DNA from: Peronospora farinosa
Lineage: Eukaryota; Oomycota; Peronosporomycetes; Peronosporales; Peronosporaceae
Direction of reading: 5' to 3'
DNA length: 64,000 nt
Assembly: GCA_947646735.1 (NCBI GenBank)
Contig: CANTFK010000949.1
Location: 62,001 to 126,000 of the forward strand
The position numbers were made by a program, and so were the translations under genes. This document shows positions 1 through 11,289 of this stretch, piece after piece; the stretch's first letter is position 1; every line of letters begins with the position of its first letter. Under the pieces are notes generated by a model. The model made no database searches. It was not told the origin of the DNA and saw only the letters and a list, made by a program, of their open reading frames with translations.

Positions 1-404
1 GCGTTATCGCGCGCGGCACCAAAGCTACCTCCGAGAGTGAGGACAGATATCGAGCGCATGTTCCCAGACAAAGTTGACATCGTTAGACGGACCTGGAAAA
101 GAATATGGGGTGGATAGCGTGCTCCGTATGCGTGACCATGCTCTAAATTTAGCGGAGGAAAGGGCATCCACGAAGCAAGAGGTAGCGGGAGTAAACAAGT
201 CCTTCTACGCTAGCTTCGAGCGGTCGCTATTAAGAAACAACGAAGAGATAGGGATGTGAGCACCGATTCTACCTCCTCCTAGCAACAGAAATGTTCCAAG
301 TCATTATTGTCACTCGGCAGCCGGCATTGCATAGCTTTCGTAACCGACAAAAGACATCTCCTGGAATACAATCATGGCTGAAGACTATACAGAAATCTTG
401 TAAA
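1..404 (+). pseudogene. LINE (non-LTR) ORF2 3'-end fragment
   Basis: Frame-broken + strand sequence that matches, codon for codon in places, the C-terminus of the larger LINE fragment encoded on the opposite strand at 446-2554. Shared blocks include ALSRAAP, PPRVR, MFPDK, WKRIW and the final WLKT-QKSCKP. A frame change is visible near 115 and further breaks follow. It ends at the same point as the minus-strand copy, so the two LINE 3' ends lie tail to tail around 405-456. It is non-functional, and its left part lies outside the window. Confidence 0.8.
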
Positions 405-456
405 CCATTATCGGTGGTGGTGGAAACAGACTGTCTATATACCGTTTATGGTTTAC
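405..456. repeat. Left arm of about 50-bp inverted repeat / LINE tail
   Basis: This segment has a GGT microsatellite, then AACAGACTGTCTATATACCG and TTATGGTTTAC. The same sequence in reverse complement occurs at 2546-2600. The core is nearly identical and the number of GGT units differs. The stop codon of the minus-strand LINE ORF falls inside it, so on that strand it looks like the LINE 3' UTR ending in a (CCA)n tail. Confidence 0.85.
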
Positions 457-2554
457 AAGATTTCTGAAAAGTCTTCAGCCATTCCAGTACCCCCGGAGTT
501 GTCTCCTGGCGGTTACGTGGGCTATGCAGTACCGGCTGCCGGATGTTGATGGTGTATTGGAACATTTCCGTTGCTAGGCGAAGGTAGACGCCTTTGCTCA
601 CATCTTTATCCCTTCGTTGTTTCCTGATAGCGACCGCTCGGAGTTGGCGAAGAAGGACTTGTTTGACTTCCGCTACCTCTTGCTCCGTGGACGCACTTTC
701 CTGCTTATGAATACTTCTGTTTCGCTGAATCCAGAGCATGGTCACGCATACGGAGCACGCTATCCACCATATTCTTTTCCAGGCCCGTCCAACGATGTCA
801 GTTTTGTCTGGGAACATATGCTCAATCTCTGCCCGCACTCTCGGAGGTAGCTCCGGTGCTGCGCGCGATAACGCTGCTTGTTTGTACAACTCCATTTGGG
901 CGGATGATACCTCCGATCGCGTCCACTGCGTGATGATGTATGCCCAAGACTTGGATGCTCCGACACAGTCCCAAAGGATATGCAGGAGTCCTTCGTGTTG
1001 CCCGATGCAGGCCAGATGCCTCTTGCACGTCGAGTCCATGTCGCGTCCCGGAAAGTACAGGTTCAACTGATGAGTAGCTACTCTGTAGCATACCCAGACC
1101 TGGTATTCCGTGAGAGTGTGTCCGTGATCCCAGAGTTGTGCCGGTGACTGCGACATCGGGAAGTGGTTACCGTCCTGTGAGCCGTCTCGTTGATGTAGCC
1201 TGGTAATTACCGCCGTAAGTGCTGGATGAAGCTTTCGTTTGGCGCGATGGAATGGTTGGCGTTGAAGCGCCTTGAATGCGTGCATGTTGTTGATGGAAGG
1301 TGGGAGACTCCATGGAAACCCATGTAGCAGCGGATGCGCTGTCAATACAAGCGCCGTGTTGCGTGTTTTCTGTTGTAGATCCACCAGCTCCTGTTGATCA
1401 GCTTCTGGCACATCGGTCATGTGATCAATGATCCAATGGAGTCCGTCGTTGGCTTGATGGAGGACGATAAGGGCGTGGTTGCCGCCGGCGTGTGCTTTCT
1501 GGCGCCCGTGTGTGACCCCCTGGTTCAGCAATGTCCAGGTGTACGTGTTCAATACCTCCGGCCCGTTCCGCAGCGTAAGCTGAGCCGGTATTTGCATTTC
1601 TTCTGCTTCGTGCAGATAGGGACTTACCATAAGTATGGCTGTTGCCCATAGCCCTAGTTTAGGCAGCGTGTGGTAAGTATTCAGTTTCGTTGTTGGGACC
1701 CGAATACGGTAATCCAGCGTTGACACTCGCCGAATGTGTAGCTCAGCTAGCGTGCAGGCGGGTAGTAGTGGATATTTCTTTGTTGATAGCATAATCCCCT
1801 TGTCATCTATTATCCAAGGATTCTGATCCCACCTGTAAGTCGCCCAAAAGTCTTTGAGCTCCTGGGTGTACATGTTTGTAATAGTCGGGATATCTTCATA
1901 ATATTGGAGAAGTAAATCCTGGTCCGACCTGGTGGCCACGAGGTGCGTCACTAGGCGCTTCAAAATTCCATCACGATGCTGTTTAATGATCGTCCATTCT
2001 TCTGACGTCGGTGCTTTCCACGCGCTTAATTCCGCTCTGATTTCCGGTTGTGGAGCCATTAGCGTGCTGTTTCTACCGGCTTTGGGTGATGCCGGTGAGA
2101 TTCTCCACATAGCTGAGTCCTCCATATCTTGAAATGACCACGCTGCCCAAGCATAGAAGTAGCGATCGCGTTTCTGTATCAGCCACTTCATCGCATGCTT
2201 AAGATTTTGAGTGCATATGGCGACGTCTATGGAGACGAGCCCTATCCCCCCCGCCCCGCGTGGTGTGTATAGCAGGCCTGGATTGACCTTGTGTCTGCTG
2301 TTGCATGTAGACGTGGTGTGATGCCACATAAATTGCTTCTGTATGTTGTGCAGTTCTGCTCGAGCCCATTGCGGGAGCCGAAAGACAGCAGCTGTAAATA
2401 AGACTGCTAATAGCATGACAGCATTCAGTAGCAGTATCCTCACGGCGACGCTGGTTGAGAGGCTTGCCGCGGTGGCTAGACGCTTTCTGACGTTTCGAAT
2501 CCGTAAGGCCCAATTTGCGTCAACCAGGTCTCCAGTCCCCACCTGGTAAACCAT
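446..2554 (-). pseudogene. LINE ORF2 C-terminal part (RT thumb to zf-RVT), 702 codons open
   Basis: A long uninterrupted frame homologous to the C-terminal half of LINE-type ORF2 proteins. It starts just after the reverse-transcriptase core (VGTGDLVDANW), and has a hydrophobic segment (about 38-57) and a Cys/His cluster at 510-530 (C510, C516, H525, C530) typical of zf-RVT. The catalytic RT motifs and the endonuclease are absent, so it cannot retrotranspose alone. Its ATG and stop both lie inside copies of an inverted repeat. The ATG is probably fortuitous, created where the 5'-truncated LINE joins the repeat. The long open frame suggests a fairly young insertion. Confidence 0.8.
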
Positions 2555-2600
2555 AATCGGTATATAGACAGTCTGTTATCACCACCACCACCACCATAAT
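2546..2600. repeat. Right arm of about 50-bp inverted repeat
   Basis: Reverse complement of 405-456: TAAACCATAATCGG, then TATATAGACAGTCTGTT, then a (CAC)n run. In + orientation it reads as a LINE 3' tail, yet the adjoining LINE coding sequence is on the minus strand. This arrangement is expected from a 5'-inverted (twin-primed) insertion or from recombination between two LINE tails. Confidence 0.8.
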
Positions 2601-2870
2601 GCAGCACTTCTAATACAGAAAGTAAATAACAGACATGACGTTGTGGAGAGCATCTACGCACGGGTTCTGTTACCAAGCAGAGACAACTCTTGCGCTCGTA
2701 AACAGCATTATTGCGTGCCAGTATTGACAGGCGCCAGTCCCCTCGGCATCGCACGCTTGGAGCCCATGTCCCCATCTCAACATCCTCGCGTTTAAAGTTT
2801 TAGCCTCGACGTTAGAGAGAGAGACAGACGAGTCTATTTATTCTTTTAGGGATTGCAGGATGTCTGGTAG

Positions 2871-3080
2871 TTCCTAAGCCTGGTTAGCAACGACGGTACT
2901 CGATCGAGTCCGGTGATTGTATTGGACTCGGGATTGTCCGGCTATGCTGATGCAACATAGTTGCAGACGTGTACCGTTGTTCATTTATGTCCTTATAGAC
3001 CGCTCGAGCGGCCTGTTTGTCTACTGTGCGTGGTCGCCGGAGCGACGACGCGTGCCGTGAGGTGCAACCATATGATCGCT
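2871..3080. repeat. Dispersed repeat, second copy near 53.24-53.47 kb
   Basis: Shares blocks with 53239-53470 in the same orientation: TTCCTAAGC, GTTAGCAACG, CGGGATTGTCCGGCTATGC, GACGTGTACC-TTGTTC and an ACGCGTGCCG block. The two copies are diverged and have small indels. No coding potential is recognised. It is probably part of an unclassified mobile element or LTR. The flanks 2601-2870 and 3081-4650 hold nothing recognised, apart from short microsatellite-like runs and a 23-bp tandem duplication (about 4068-4112). Confidence 0.6.
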
Positions 3081-4650
3081 TAGGGTAAGAACCAATACGC
3101 CTGTAAAGTCACCATGAAGTACGCGGCTTGAGCAATACTCGGCCAATGAGAGACCTGTTTGGGGCAAACCTAGATTACAATGTTGAGAACACGGCCATTG
3201 CCTCTGCAGAATGTGTACTAAGATCCACTACATGTTTTGTAGTCGGACGGTCACTTTGCGCTACTTGACGGACAAGCGTGTGAATAGGGCGCTCAAGTCT
3301 TGACCAACATGTCGCATCCAAGGTTGCACTACAATCTTGCTGACATGGCACACAATCCGCAGGCTACCGACAGGGGTGGGTTTGTTTTCGAAGCAACTTC
3401 TTGGTAAGAAATTTTGGTTCATGTGTGGTTTTTCAGCTGACAAGGCTATTGCCTAGATGTTGAGTAAGATGACGGCCGTGGTCCGTGGCATCTTTTTGGA
3501 CGAGAGTGATGAAAAGCTGGAGGAGTGCATCCACTAGGTAAAGGCAAACCATCCCTGTGGTGCCTCATGGGAAGAGATTAATCTGGCGCTGGCGATTGCA
3601 GCATCGAGGGCGGAAAGAAAACTACTATGTTGGAGGGCGCGGCAGCGCTTTGATTGCGCCACGGGACGACGAGGTTGTTGTGGTATGCGGTACCATGTCC
3701 TCATGGTGGTGGCACGTCAGGCGCTCGTAGTGTTGGAGCCGATCTACAGCGCCGCACAAAAGATACAGTGGTAGGCTCCCACCTTTCGACTATTAAAGCC
3801 GCCCCGAGCAGGAGGTGGCGGCTGAGCGGACTTATAGCTTATCTTATTTGTTTTAGGGATTTGTGGCTGGTTATGGAGGAATGTAGCACTTTGTAATTTG
3901 AATCTAACTAATCCAAGCATGTCTTTTTTTCGCTTGCTGCATGACACTGCAATGCAGATAATGATTGCTGTTTGCTGCAGTATCAAGTGCTACAGAATCA
4001 GGTGCCAAGATATTAAACTCTGGTCATGCTTTACAATGTATACTAACTGTTTGCATTGCAACTAAGGAAACAATTTTCCAATTGACCAAAGGAAATAATT
4101 TTCCAATTGACCATCTAAGAAAGAAAATATTAGTGTCCAAATATTAGATTTTTCTGTAGCTCTCAGTAATGGATGCATTTTCGAGAATTTAAAAGTATCA
4201 TTCTCAATATATAGGTATAATACCGTTAAATCGAGGATTTAAGAGATATTGCCTCTAGTTTAGCAATCGGCTACATGCACGAAAAGAAAGAAGACAAGAA
4301 AATAAGGAAGGTGCGTAAGAACTCAGTACTCTGCCAAGTCCAGCAAAGCACGAAGAAAATGTTAACTCCAGTGTAGCTGCTCGCATGGCAATCGTTCCTA
4401 TACTCTTCGCGACCTCTAGGATGCAAAAATTCTGTCATTTAGCGTACTACACCGCGATTGAGGTTATGACAATGAGACCCTAATTTAGCCCTCGATGCTT
4501 TTGAAATTCTTCTTGTTAAAGTGCTCTTCCAGCAGTAGAAATGCCACATCAATAGTCATTGCTTCACGAATATAGCTGGACGCGTAAGACTTTACGGCAA
4601 TAACGCCAAGTATTTGTAAAATGCTGGCATCCTTTTCCACCGTTAGTGGT

Positions 4651-4918
4651 CAAACTTGAAATGGAGGATCTGCGGCAGCAAATTTACACATCACTGAGTT
4701 TAAGTGGAAGGGGTTACCTTCCGCAAACTTATTGTCGGAGAAACTTGGGCTTATAACAATACGGATCACGTCTGTCACGATGTCAAAGGTTTGCACATCC
4801 AAAGGTAGGGAAGTCTCGTGCTCGGTGTCGAAGCAATAGGCGAGAAGGATGTCTTGACGCAGTTTGGCAAAGACGAGCGTGCTTTTCTCGACCGCATCAC
4901 CGGGGTGATGGAGCCAAG
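4651..4918 (-). pseudogene. Orphan open frame of about 85 codons without ATG
   Basis: On the minus strand a frame is open from an upstream TAG near 4920 to a TGA near 4651. It has protein-like composition (WLHHPGDAVEK, LRQDILLAYCFD, DVQTFDIVTDVIR) but no start codon. It may be an exon or a decayed gene. I do not recognise the family. The flanking 4919-5544 contains no supported gene. Confidence 0.25.
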
Positions 4919-5544
4919 CGAAGCAAAAGATCTACAAGGTGAAGACAGCGGGAGACAAGGTATGCCATATTGCGACGATACCTCGTAAGGAGCTGTGAGA
5001 TGAGAAACGTTATTCCAAAATATATAAGCGTCACTTCATGGAATACGATGATAGATTGAAGAGCGTGAAGGATCTGAAAGGCTTAAATTGCGCTCGTCAA
5101 GTTCTTGGAAACGATCCAGCCTGACGATCCGTCGTTGATGACAAGATTGAAAAATTACTACAGCGTCTATTGGTAGTGGACAATATTAATGTTCTCGACG
5201 CAGATAGTTCCGTTCATTGCTGAAAATGGAGACCTAAAATATACTTGTCAATGCTCAGCTCTTGTAACGATGGCATCCGCCATAATAAGCCGCCTGGGTT
5301 GCGTGTCAAGCTGCTTCATTAGGCATGTCCGAAATTGATGGCTTCGTTGTATGCCATTGACATGCTCAGTCAGCTGCCATTTCATAGAGCTCTTCCAGTA
5401 GTGCGAAGTCTCCCAAGTTGCTTTGTATTGATAATTTGTTTCGGTTTTTCGATGTAGTCTCATTTTCAATGTGATAGCTGCTTACTTTGACCTACATGTC
5501 AAATGAATTATCATCTCTCCTAAGCACAGCGCTGAACCCAACAG

Positions 5545-7851
5545 TCATTCCTTGTTCACTTGCCGTAAAAGTTGCTGCCCCTTTAGTTGAATCAATCTAG
5601 ATGCTGTGTCTGAAAGACGCTTCATGGTTGCGTATTGAGAGCGCGTAAGCTCAGCACGAGCAGTTGGATCAGTGCAACATAAGGTGCCCACGGCTATCTC
5701 GGTCTCAGATTCTCCAGTTTCGTCAAGTATTCGCACTGTCACTGGAAACCCGACGTAATAACGGATTGATAACGCCTTGACGGATTCCAATTTGTGAAAA
5801 CGCACATCTGCTTCTGGGTGCGTTACCAGAAAAGGTCGAGTAGTCAATATAGTGTGTTGGCAGATGGCATGTTCTCGAGGAATGACAGTATGTTGAAAAA
5901 CGGGATTCGAAGCAGCTAGAATGTGGTTGTGCTGCACACCCATGACCGTCACAAATGCATCGGTACATCCCGTTGCAAGCAATGCTAGCTGGCAGAGCAA
6001 ATCGAGATCACGAACATCGCACATTTTATCAAACGATCCAGGTGGATGTAGAGGTGCTAACTGGTATGCTAGTAGCAACAAGCCCTTGTCATTAGCAGCC
6101 TTAAGACGGGAGGTGTCGTGGCGTGGAATTACACTGGATGGCACCATAGTTGCCCGATCGTCCGACAACTCCATCAAATAATTACGCCGCTCTGCGCTGG
6201 CCAACACGCAAGACTCTAATGCTGGTAACTGGTTTATGTCGCTCATAAATTTCCCAAATCTTTCCACGGTAGCGACATCGTTTTGATTTTCGCGGTCGCT
6301 GTGACGGCCTTCGTCATATAAAAAATTGTCACCTTTGATATAGTTAGCTTTGCTTTCTCGGAGAAGTATTCGAACAACGCCGAGGATGGCAGCACGATCA
6401 CTTCCATCTGCAGAAGCATTCATCAACGAAGCTTCGAGAAAAGATGTGAGCAAAGGGGCTGCAGAATCGCCAGGCTTGTCTTCGACAACCTTTACTGGGC
6501 CGAGGTGATTAATATTATTGTCGGACGAGCAAACTTCCGAGTAATCGCATGTTTGAACACAAGCATGACATCTCGTACACACCACAATGGCCGCCACGCG
6601 TCTGTTTGTGCTCTCCATATACTCAGCACACCAGCAGTTAATACAGACGAAATATCCGCAAAGGTAGCATCTCCTCGTGTCTATTTGAAGTGACCGAAAG
6701 CTTCTCTTTGCGATAGCGGAAGCTGCCATCGACAGCGACAGTTTGACTGTAGCCAGGCTGTGGGTGCAGCATGGACATCGTGTGTTAGCTACCTGTATAG
6801 CGTCAAGATCCGCCGGCACTTGAATCCCAAATCGACGATGACGGATAAGTTGTGGAAGCTTGGTGATGCCTCGAGCAAGGGACAATAGCCGACGCAATTG
6901 GGCTTTTTTAGCTGTCTCATTATCGATCGAGCTTAATGAACTCGAGGTTAACAACGCATTCAATCCAGAGCTATGCAACCGTCCACTCTTTCGACTCGAC
7001 CCACTACTACAGCTACTTGCAGTCGATAACTTCATGTTCGACACACTTTCAAACCACGTATTGTACACGACACGAAGTCCTTCCCGGTTTGGAAGTTGTT
7101 CAACTAAATATGACGCATTTAACCCATATAGCTGATCAACACGAGCATCATTTCCTAGAATTCGACCCGGTGTTGGCTCCATCGATGGCAACGCACGCTG
7201 GGAAATGGTGAACCCATCTCGCTCTTTCTTTCGCTGAAAAAAATCGGAGAAACACCACTGCTCATTCCGGCCAAAGAAGTTCGACCGTGTGAAGCTCATA
7301 GTCTTTACACTGAGCTGCTCACTTGTATCACTATCCAAATCGTCTTCATTTTGCTGAGGTTGTTTCATCGAGCATGGAATATCACGGTCAAAAGATCCAA
7401 AAATGAAGTTTTTCGAGTAAAGGCCTTGCATTGTGCTCGCAATATCGACTTCAGACCTCGTCCGGAGAACTCTAGCTACCTCCTCAATACTGGCATCAAG
7501 TGTTCCTTCACACATTACATCAAGCACAGGAACGCGAGCACCGTTTGCGTCCGCAGAAGACGGACGTCTAAAGACAACGAACTGGTCAACAGCCTCCACA
7601 CGCTGCCACGGACTTCCCATTTCGGGACCAGGTGAAAGTGCTTCAAAGTTGATAGCCAAATGCACCGCTCGAGCTCGTTTTAGCATCACGCTATCGGATG
7701 GACGTTTGTAAATCCTGGCTAAGTCATCTTCGGTGTCATGCCTTACACTATCCCTTTGAGTTGAATTGGATCGTACGGAATTATAGTTGTTTAGGACGCA
7801 TTGGGAATTGCTCCAGCCACGACCCTTACGTCTTCTTACTTCTTCTAACAT
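5545..7851 (-). CDS. START-like / FYVE-type zinc finger / GAF protein (768 aa)
   Basis: Single-exon gene and first of three paralogues in the window. Numbering below counts from a GTG three codons upstream of the chosen ATG at 7851, the first in-frame ATG after a TAG. An N-terminal START-like region (about 60-345) is followed by a FYVE-type zinc cluster (C362/C365, C398/C401, C406/C409, C428/C431) and, after a linker, a GAF domain (about 613-760) with the family motifs PREHAICQH and HPEADVRF. The finger lacks the HHC part of the canonical R(R/K)HHCR phosphoinositide-binding motif, so PI3P binding is uncertain. Members of this oomycete family are presumed to act in membrane or lipid signalling. 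That is inference. Confidence 0.85.
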   Translation of the reverse strand: MLEEVRRRKGRGWSNSQCVLNNYNSVRSNSTQRDSVRHDTEDDLARIYKRPSDSVMLKRARAVHLAINFEALSPGPEMGSPWQRVEAVDQFVVFRRPSSADANGARVPVLDVMCEGTLDASIEEVARVLRTRSEVDIASTMQGLYSKNFIFGSFDRDIPCSMKQPQQNEDDLDSDTSEQLSVKTMSFTRSNFFGRNEQWCFSDFFQRKKERDGFTISQRALPSMEPTPGRILGNDARVDQLYGLNASYLVEQLPNREGLRVVYNTWFESVSNMKLSTASSCSSGSSRKSGRLHSSGLNALLTSSSLSSIDNETAKKAQLRRLLSLARGITKLPQLIRHRRFGIQVPADLDAIQVANTRCPCCTHSLATVKLSLSMAASAIAKRSFRSLQIDTRRCYLCGYFVCINCWCAEYMESTNRRVAAIVVCTRCHACVQTCDYSEVCSSDNNINHLGPVKVVEDKPGDSAAPLLTSFLEASLMNASADGSDRAAILGVVRILLRESKANYIKGDNFLYDEGRHSDRENQNDVATVERFGKFMSDINQLPALESCVLASAERRNYLMELSDDRATMVPSSVIPRHDTSRLKAANDKGLLLLAYQLAPLHPPGSFDKMCDVRDLDLLCQLALLATGCTDAFVTVMGVQHNHILAASNPVFQHTVIPREHAICQHTILTTRPFLVTHPEADVRFHKLESVKALSIRYYVGFPVTVRILDETGESETEIAVGTLCCTDPTARAELTRSQYATMKRLSDTASRLIQLKGQQLLRQVNKE

Positions 7852-9077
7852 ATTTTGCACTTTGGCAAAGGATGTACGTTTAACCTATCGCCGTTACTTG
7901 CACTTCCACTACTGGAAACTTGGGAGCTAAGCACCGATTATATATAGATAGACCGTAGGATATAGACTCTTGCAAGTCCTAATCCAAAACCAAGGAAAAC
8001 GTTATGCTTTGGTAACGCTTAGGACGAGTTTTGCGACTTACCTCTCTTTTGTGCGTTTTTCTCTAGCACTAATCCACTTTGGAGGTTCAGAAATAGCATC
8101 ACTGGTTTTATTGCTGTTGAAGTCATTTCTTATTCAAAAACTTCTGACCTGACTGAACGGATAGTCCGAGTAGACTTCCGTGACTCGGCATACGTTTTGT
8201 ATCACTAAATAATTCCACCCATTAGCTTTGTGAATAGAAATCGAGCGTAGTAAACTTGACCCGTGCGCATACCCATGAACTCGGGGTCATCAACTTTCTA
8301 TTCACTTATTGATCGACGATAGTAAGCAAAATCGGGTGCAGTGGGTAAGCCACAAACTTAGTACGTTACTTACGGCTACGTCGCAATGGACACTTTTGTT
8401 TGTCTGCTTATGCGCTGCTCTTGCAACAGCCCATCTCGCACATATGCTGTCGAAAGCCTTTTACTGCATACGACAGACACGTAGACTGCCATTTTATAGA
8501 GTTATTAAAGATACAACCTACTGTATAGTTTGTAACAGAATTGGTCAATGGACTGATCCACGAGCCCTTGAGGGGAGTGCCCCGCCGTAAAGCCCCACGT
8601 GTTAAGCCAGCAGAATGAGAAAGCAAGAGTAAAAAGATTGCGTCCTAGTAGATGACATGAGTAGTTACCACACAACAAGACATCTTAGTAGTGATAAGTA
8701 GCTATAATAGACAGTCTGTGGTGTGGCTCTTGGTATTAGATTAAAAAACGTGGCCGTTGAGTAAAGACAAGGAGGAGTATTATACCAAAGCGCTTACCGA
8801 GAGCAAACGTCACGTATAAGTTTGATACGCTCCCGGATAGTTTCGATCGCATCGATGCATTAATCCAGAGCATTTCAAGAATAACTAACGTATGAAGCAC
8901 ATGTGGACAACCTCCGCTACTACTACATCCAAACGACTACATCCTCAGTATTCGGATTGGTGTACGACTACCGGTGTGACCATAGCCGCTCCTCTTGTTG
9001 TTGTTAGATCGGCTTCTTTTCGCCGGAGAGTCCCTGCTGAACGTACTTGTACAATGGGAAAAGGAGACGGAGAAGGT
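7852..9077. other. Intergenic, no gene supported
   Basis: Upstream of the START-like/FYVE/GAF gene. Only short frames are seen, none with recognisable domains. The region may carry the gene's promoter, but no element is evident. Sequence around 8560-8640 resembles decayed repeat sequence without a clear match. Confidence 0.4.
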
Positions 9078-9398
9078 TCATGAAATATTGTATTTACTTG
9101 GCCTTTTTTCCTTTCGAAGTTTCTTGTGACATCGAGTGCAGACAACGATAGCAGCTACTTTGCCAGCTAAATTCTCCATGTTTTCGGCAGTCAAGCAGTC
9201 AAGCTTGACTGCAAAGCAAGGTGTTCGCAAGGTAACTTTTTCTCGTTTAGGTGCCAGGATCAAGTGACAATAGCTCAAGGCAGTCATCACCATCGAAGCG
9301 TACGTGAAACTGGCAACTATACACCGAAACGATTGACGAGCAAGCCTCAGTCGTTTTGCCGTTCCAGGTACCCTTTCCTGGCTCGTTCTCACCTGCAC
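9078..9398 (-). pseudogene. FYVE zinc-finger remnant, fourth copy of the START-like/FYVE family
   Basis: The block VAAIVVCTRCH, preceded by AENMENLAGK, is identical or near-identical to the end of the zinc finger of the 768-aa gene (AEYMESTNRR then VAAIVVCTRCH). Upstream, one more Cys pair is only partly kept. No START-like or GAF sequence accompanies it, and the frame ends shortly after. It is best read as a fragment from duplication of the neighbouring gene. The rest, 9399-10289, has no recognised feature. Confidence 0.6.
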
Positions 9399-10339
9399 AC
9401 TAACCAGCTAGGTTTTTGGCGTACAGGCGAGCACGGCTTATGTTTGGCTTCGTATGGTCATGACTCCTGTATCTCGAATTGTTTTACTCCCAAAAGAAGC
9501 CTAGCAGAGTAAAGCACACACGAAGCGCTACTTTAAATTCTCTTGACAATAGAAGTTGGTTCACGAGTTATGGCGCCTGCCCCAGCATTGTCGTCAATAT
9601 AACCACATTGCAGGTTGGTTGGTCTAGCAATCCGATAAACTCCACTCTTCTCCACGACTGTACAACACGTTGAGCACCCAAACCAACACGCTTCTTCGTC
9701 AAGCTAATCTCAAGAAGTTTGTCATGCGAACTAGCACCGCAGGCGACAAGACGGGGCGTTCATAGTTGTAGCTCGGTGCATAGCTTTGTTAACGCCCAGT
9801 GCTTGAGCAGAATATATACATTTGCTGAAGATGGCTTTGGCCCCAGTTTGATTTAGAAAGGTCATTCCTCTTATCGCTCCTATAGTGCTAAAATCTCCAT
9901 TAATCCTCCAAAAGCTCCTCACTCTTGTCGCACACGGCGTTCACATCTCCAAACCGAAAAACCTGCAATCGTTTTTATTTACTTTTAGACCTGCATACCT
10001 GCATTTATATTGCCTAGTGGATGCGCTCCTGGAGCTGTTCGTCGCCCTCGTCCGAGCGGCTATTATGGACTATGGCATTCATCCTATCCGGAACCTTGGC
10101 AATTATCTTGTCAGCTAATTTGCCATTCAATATCAAAGCCAATGTTATGTAACCGGGTCACCTCGTTACATTCAAGTTGTGCGTATTAAAGTCGCCCAAA
10201 GTTGAAAGAAAGCAAAGTCACAGTCTTGCTCGATGTGGTACACAATTTGCAGGCTAGACAGGCTTTGTCGGGTCTCCTGCTGCTTCAACGCCACGTGACG
10301 TGGCGTCTTCGTAAGTTTGATGAACTGCGCAGACATTAG

Positions 10340-10790
10340 TTGGCCCGTCTTCGGGTAAGCATGCACCCTACTGCCAACTACACGCCGATTGAGTCGGCGC
10401 GACCAATTGATGACATGGCTGTGTCGGAGTTTATACTCCAACTTCAAGCCATCACCCAGTTTGTACGCGAACGCACTGTATTCAGCAGTGGACCTGCAGG
10501 AAAAGAACACAAATTAACATGGCAGAAAAATTGAGCAAGTTAAAAAAAGGCGGTCGTGTAATACTATCTACCGAAGGTCTAAAAGATTTTGCAAGGACTA
10601 AACTAAGCGCGAGAAAACTTGCACCACGCTTCATCGGTCTATTCAAGGTTCTAAAGGAGATCGGTAATGCTTACACACTGGACTTTCCGCCATTGTTGCG
10701 ACATGACCCGACGTTCTACGTCGGGAGGCTACAGAATATCGTCCGGCTACGCTTCACGAGTTGGCTCAAATGCCGGTTCAGGGGTCCGTA
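10340..10790 (+). pseudogene. Gypsy family I pol (integrase C-terminal part), decayed
   Basis: Two overlapping frames encode [17 protein letters not shown] and then [32 protein letters not shown] and [14 protein letters not shown] sequence. These match the end of copy A integrase ([32 protein letters not shown]). Frameshifts separate the blocks. It is non-functional. Confidence 0.85.
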
Positions 10791-11289
10791 ATTCGATCGG
10801 CCTTTCATCAGCACGATTGCGTTTCCGTCTCATACGACTAAGAATCTAACTCTCCGAATCCTCATCGGATCGAGCAGTTCACGGTTCGACTGCTGAAATA
10901 TCATTTGCGGTTTCCTCCACCTGTGTAGCACGTTCAAGGGCAGCCTCAGCTTCTAGCTGAACATCGGCAGCCTTGTTTACAGTCTAATTGAAATTGTTTT
11001 GGGAACCTAGGACGCCAGCATTACCGTCGCGAGGGCCCACCACCGCTTTTATATGCGAAAGGACAGGTACGCTCGAATGTAGACCGCATTGTAGATCGCA
11101 AGGACCCTCCCCGTGCAGTGATGCAGTCGGCATATGAGAATCGTGCAATTCCATCCGCGCGCAGGTACCGATTAAGTTGGCTTGAAGATACTTCCGAGCA
11201 AGATACGTGAAAACTCCGTTCCTCGCTTCTTCGTGACGTTCCATATGTTGCTCGGTCATACGATTCCATGGAGTCGGGCTTACTCCGAT

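Noticed and set aside
4840..5110. Possible Crinkler-type effector fragment
   Set aside because: A few residues (AKDLQ) resemble the family, but no LxLFLAK-type motif or start is present.
8309..8590. 93-codon + frame with a hydrophobic stretch
   Set aside because: It starts at TTG, has no recognisable domain and no signal peptide at a proper ATG. Chance is likely.
10148..10172. TGTAAC...GTTACA palindrome resembling joined LTR ends
   Set aside because: Only 6-bp arms match the LTR termini, with no LTR body. Chance cannot be excluded.
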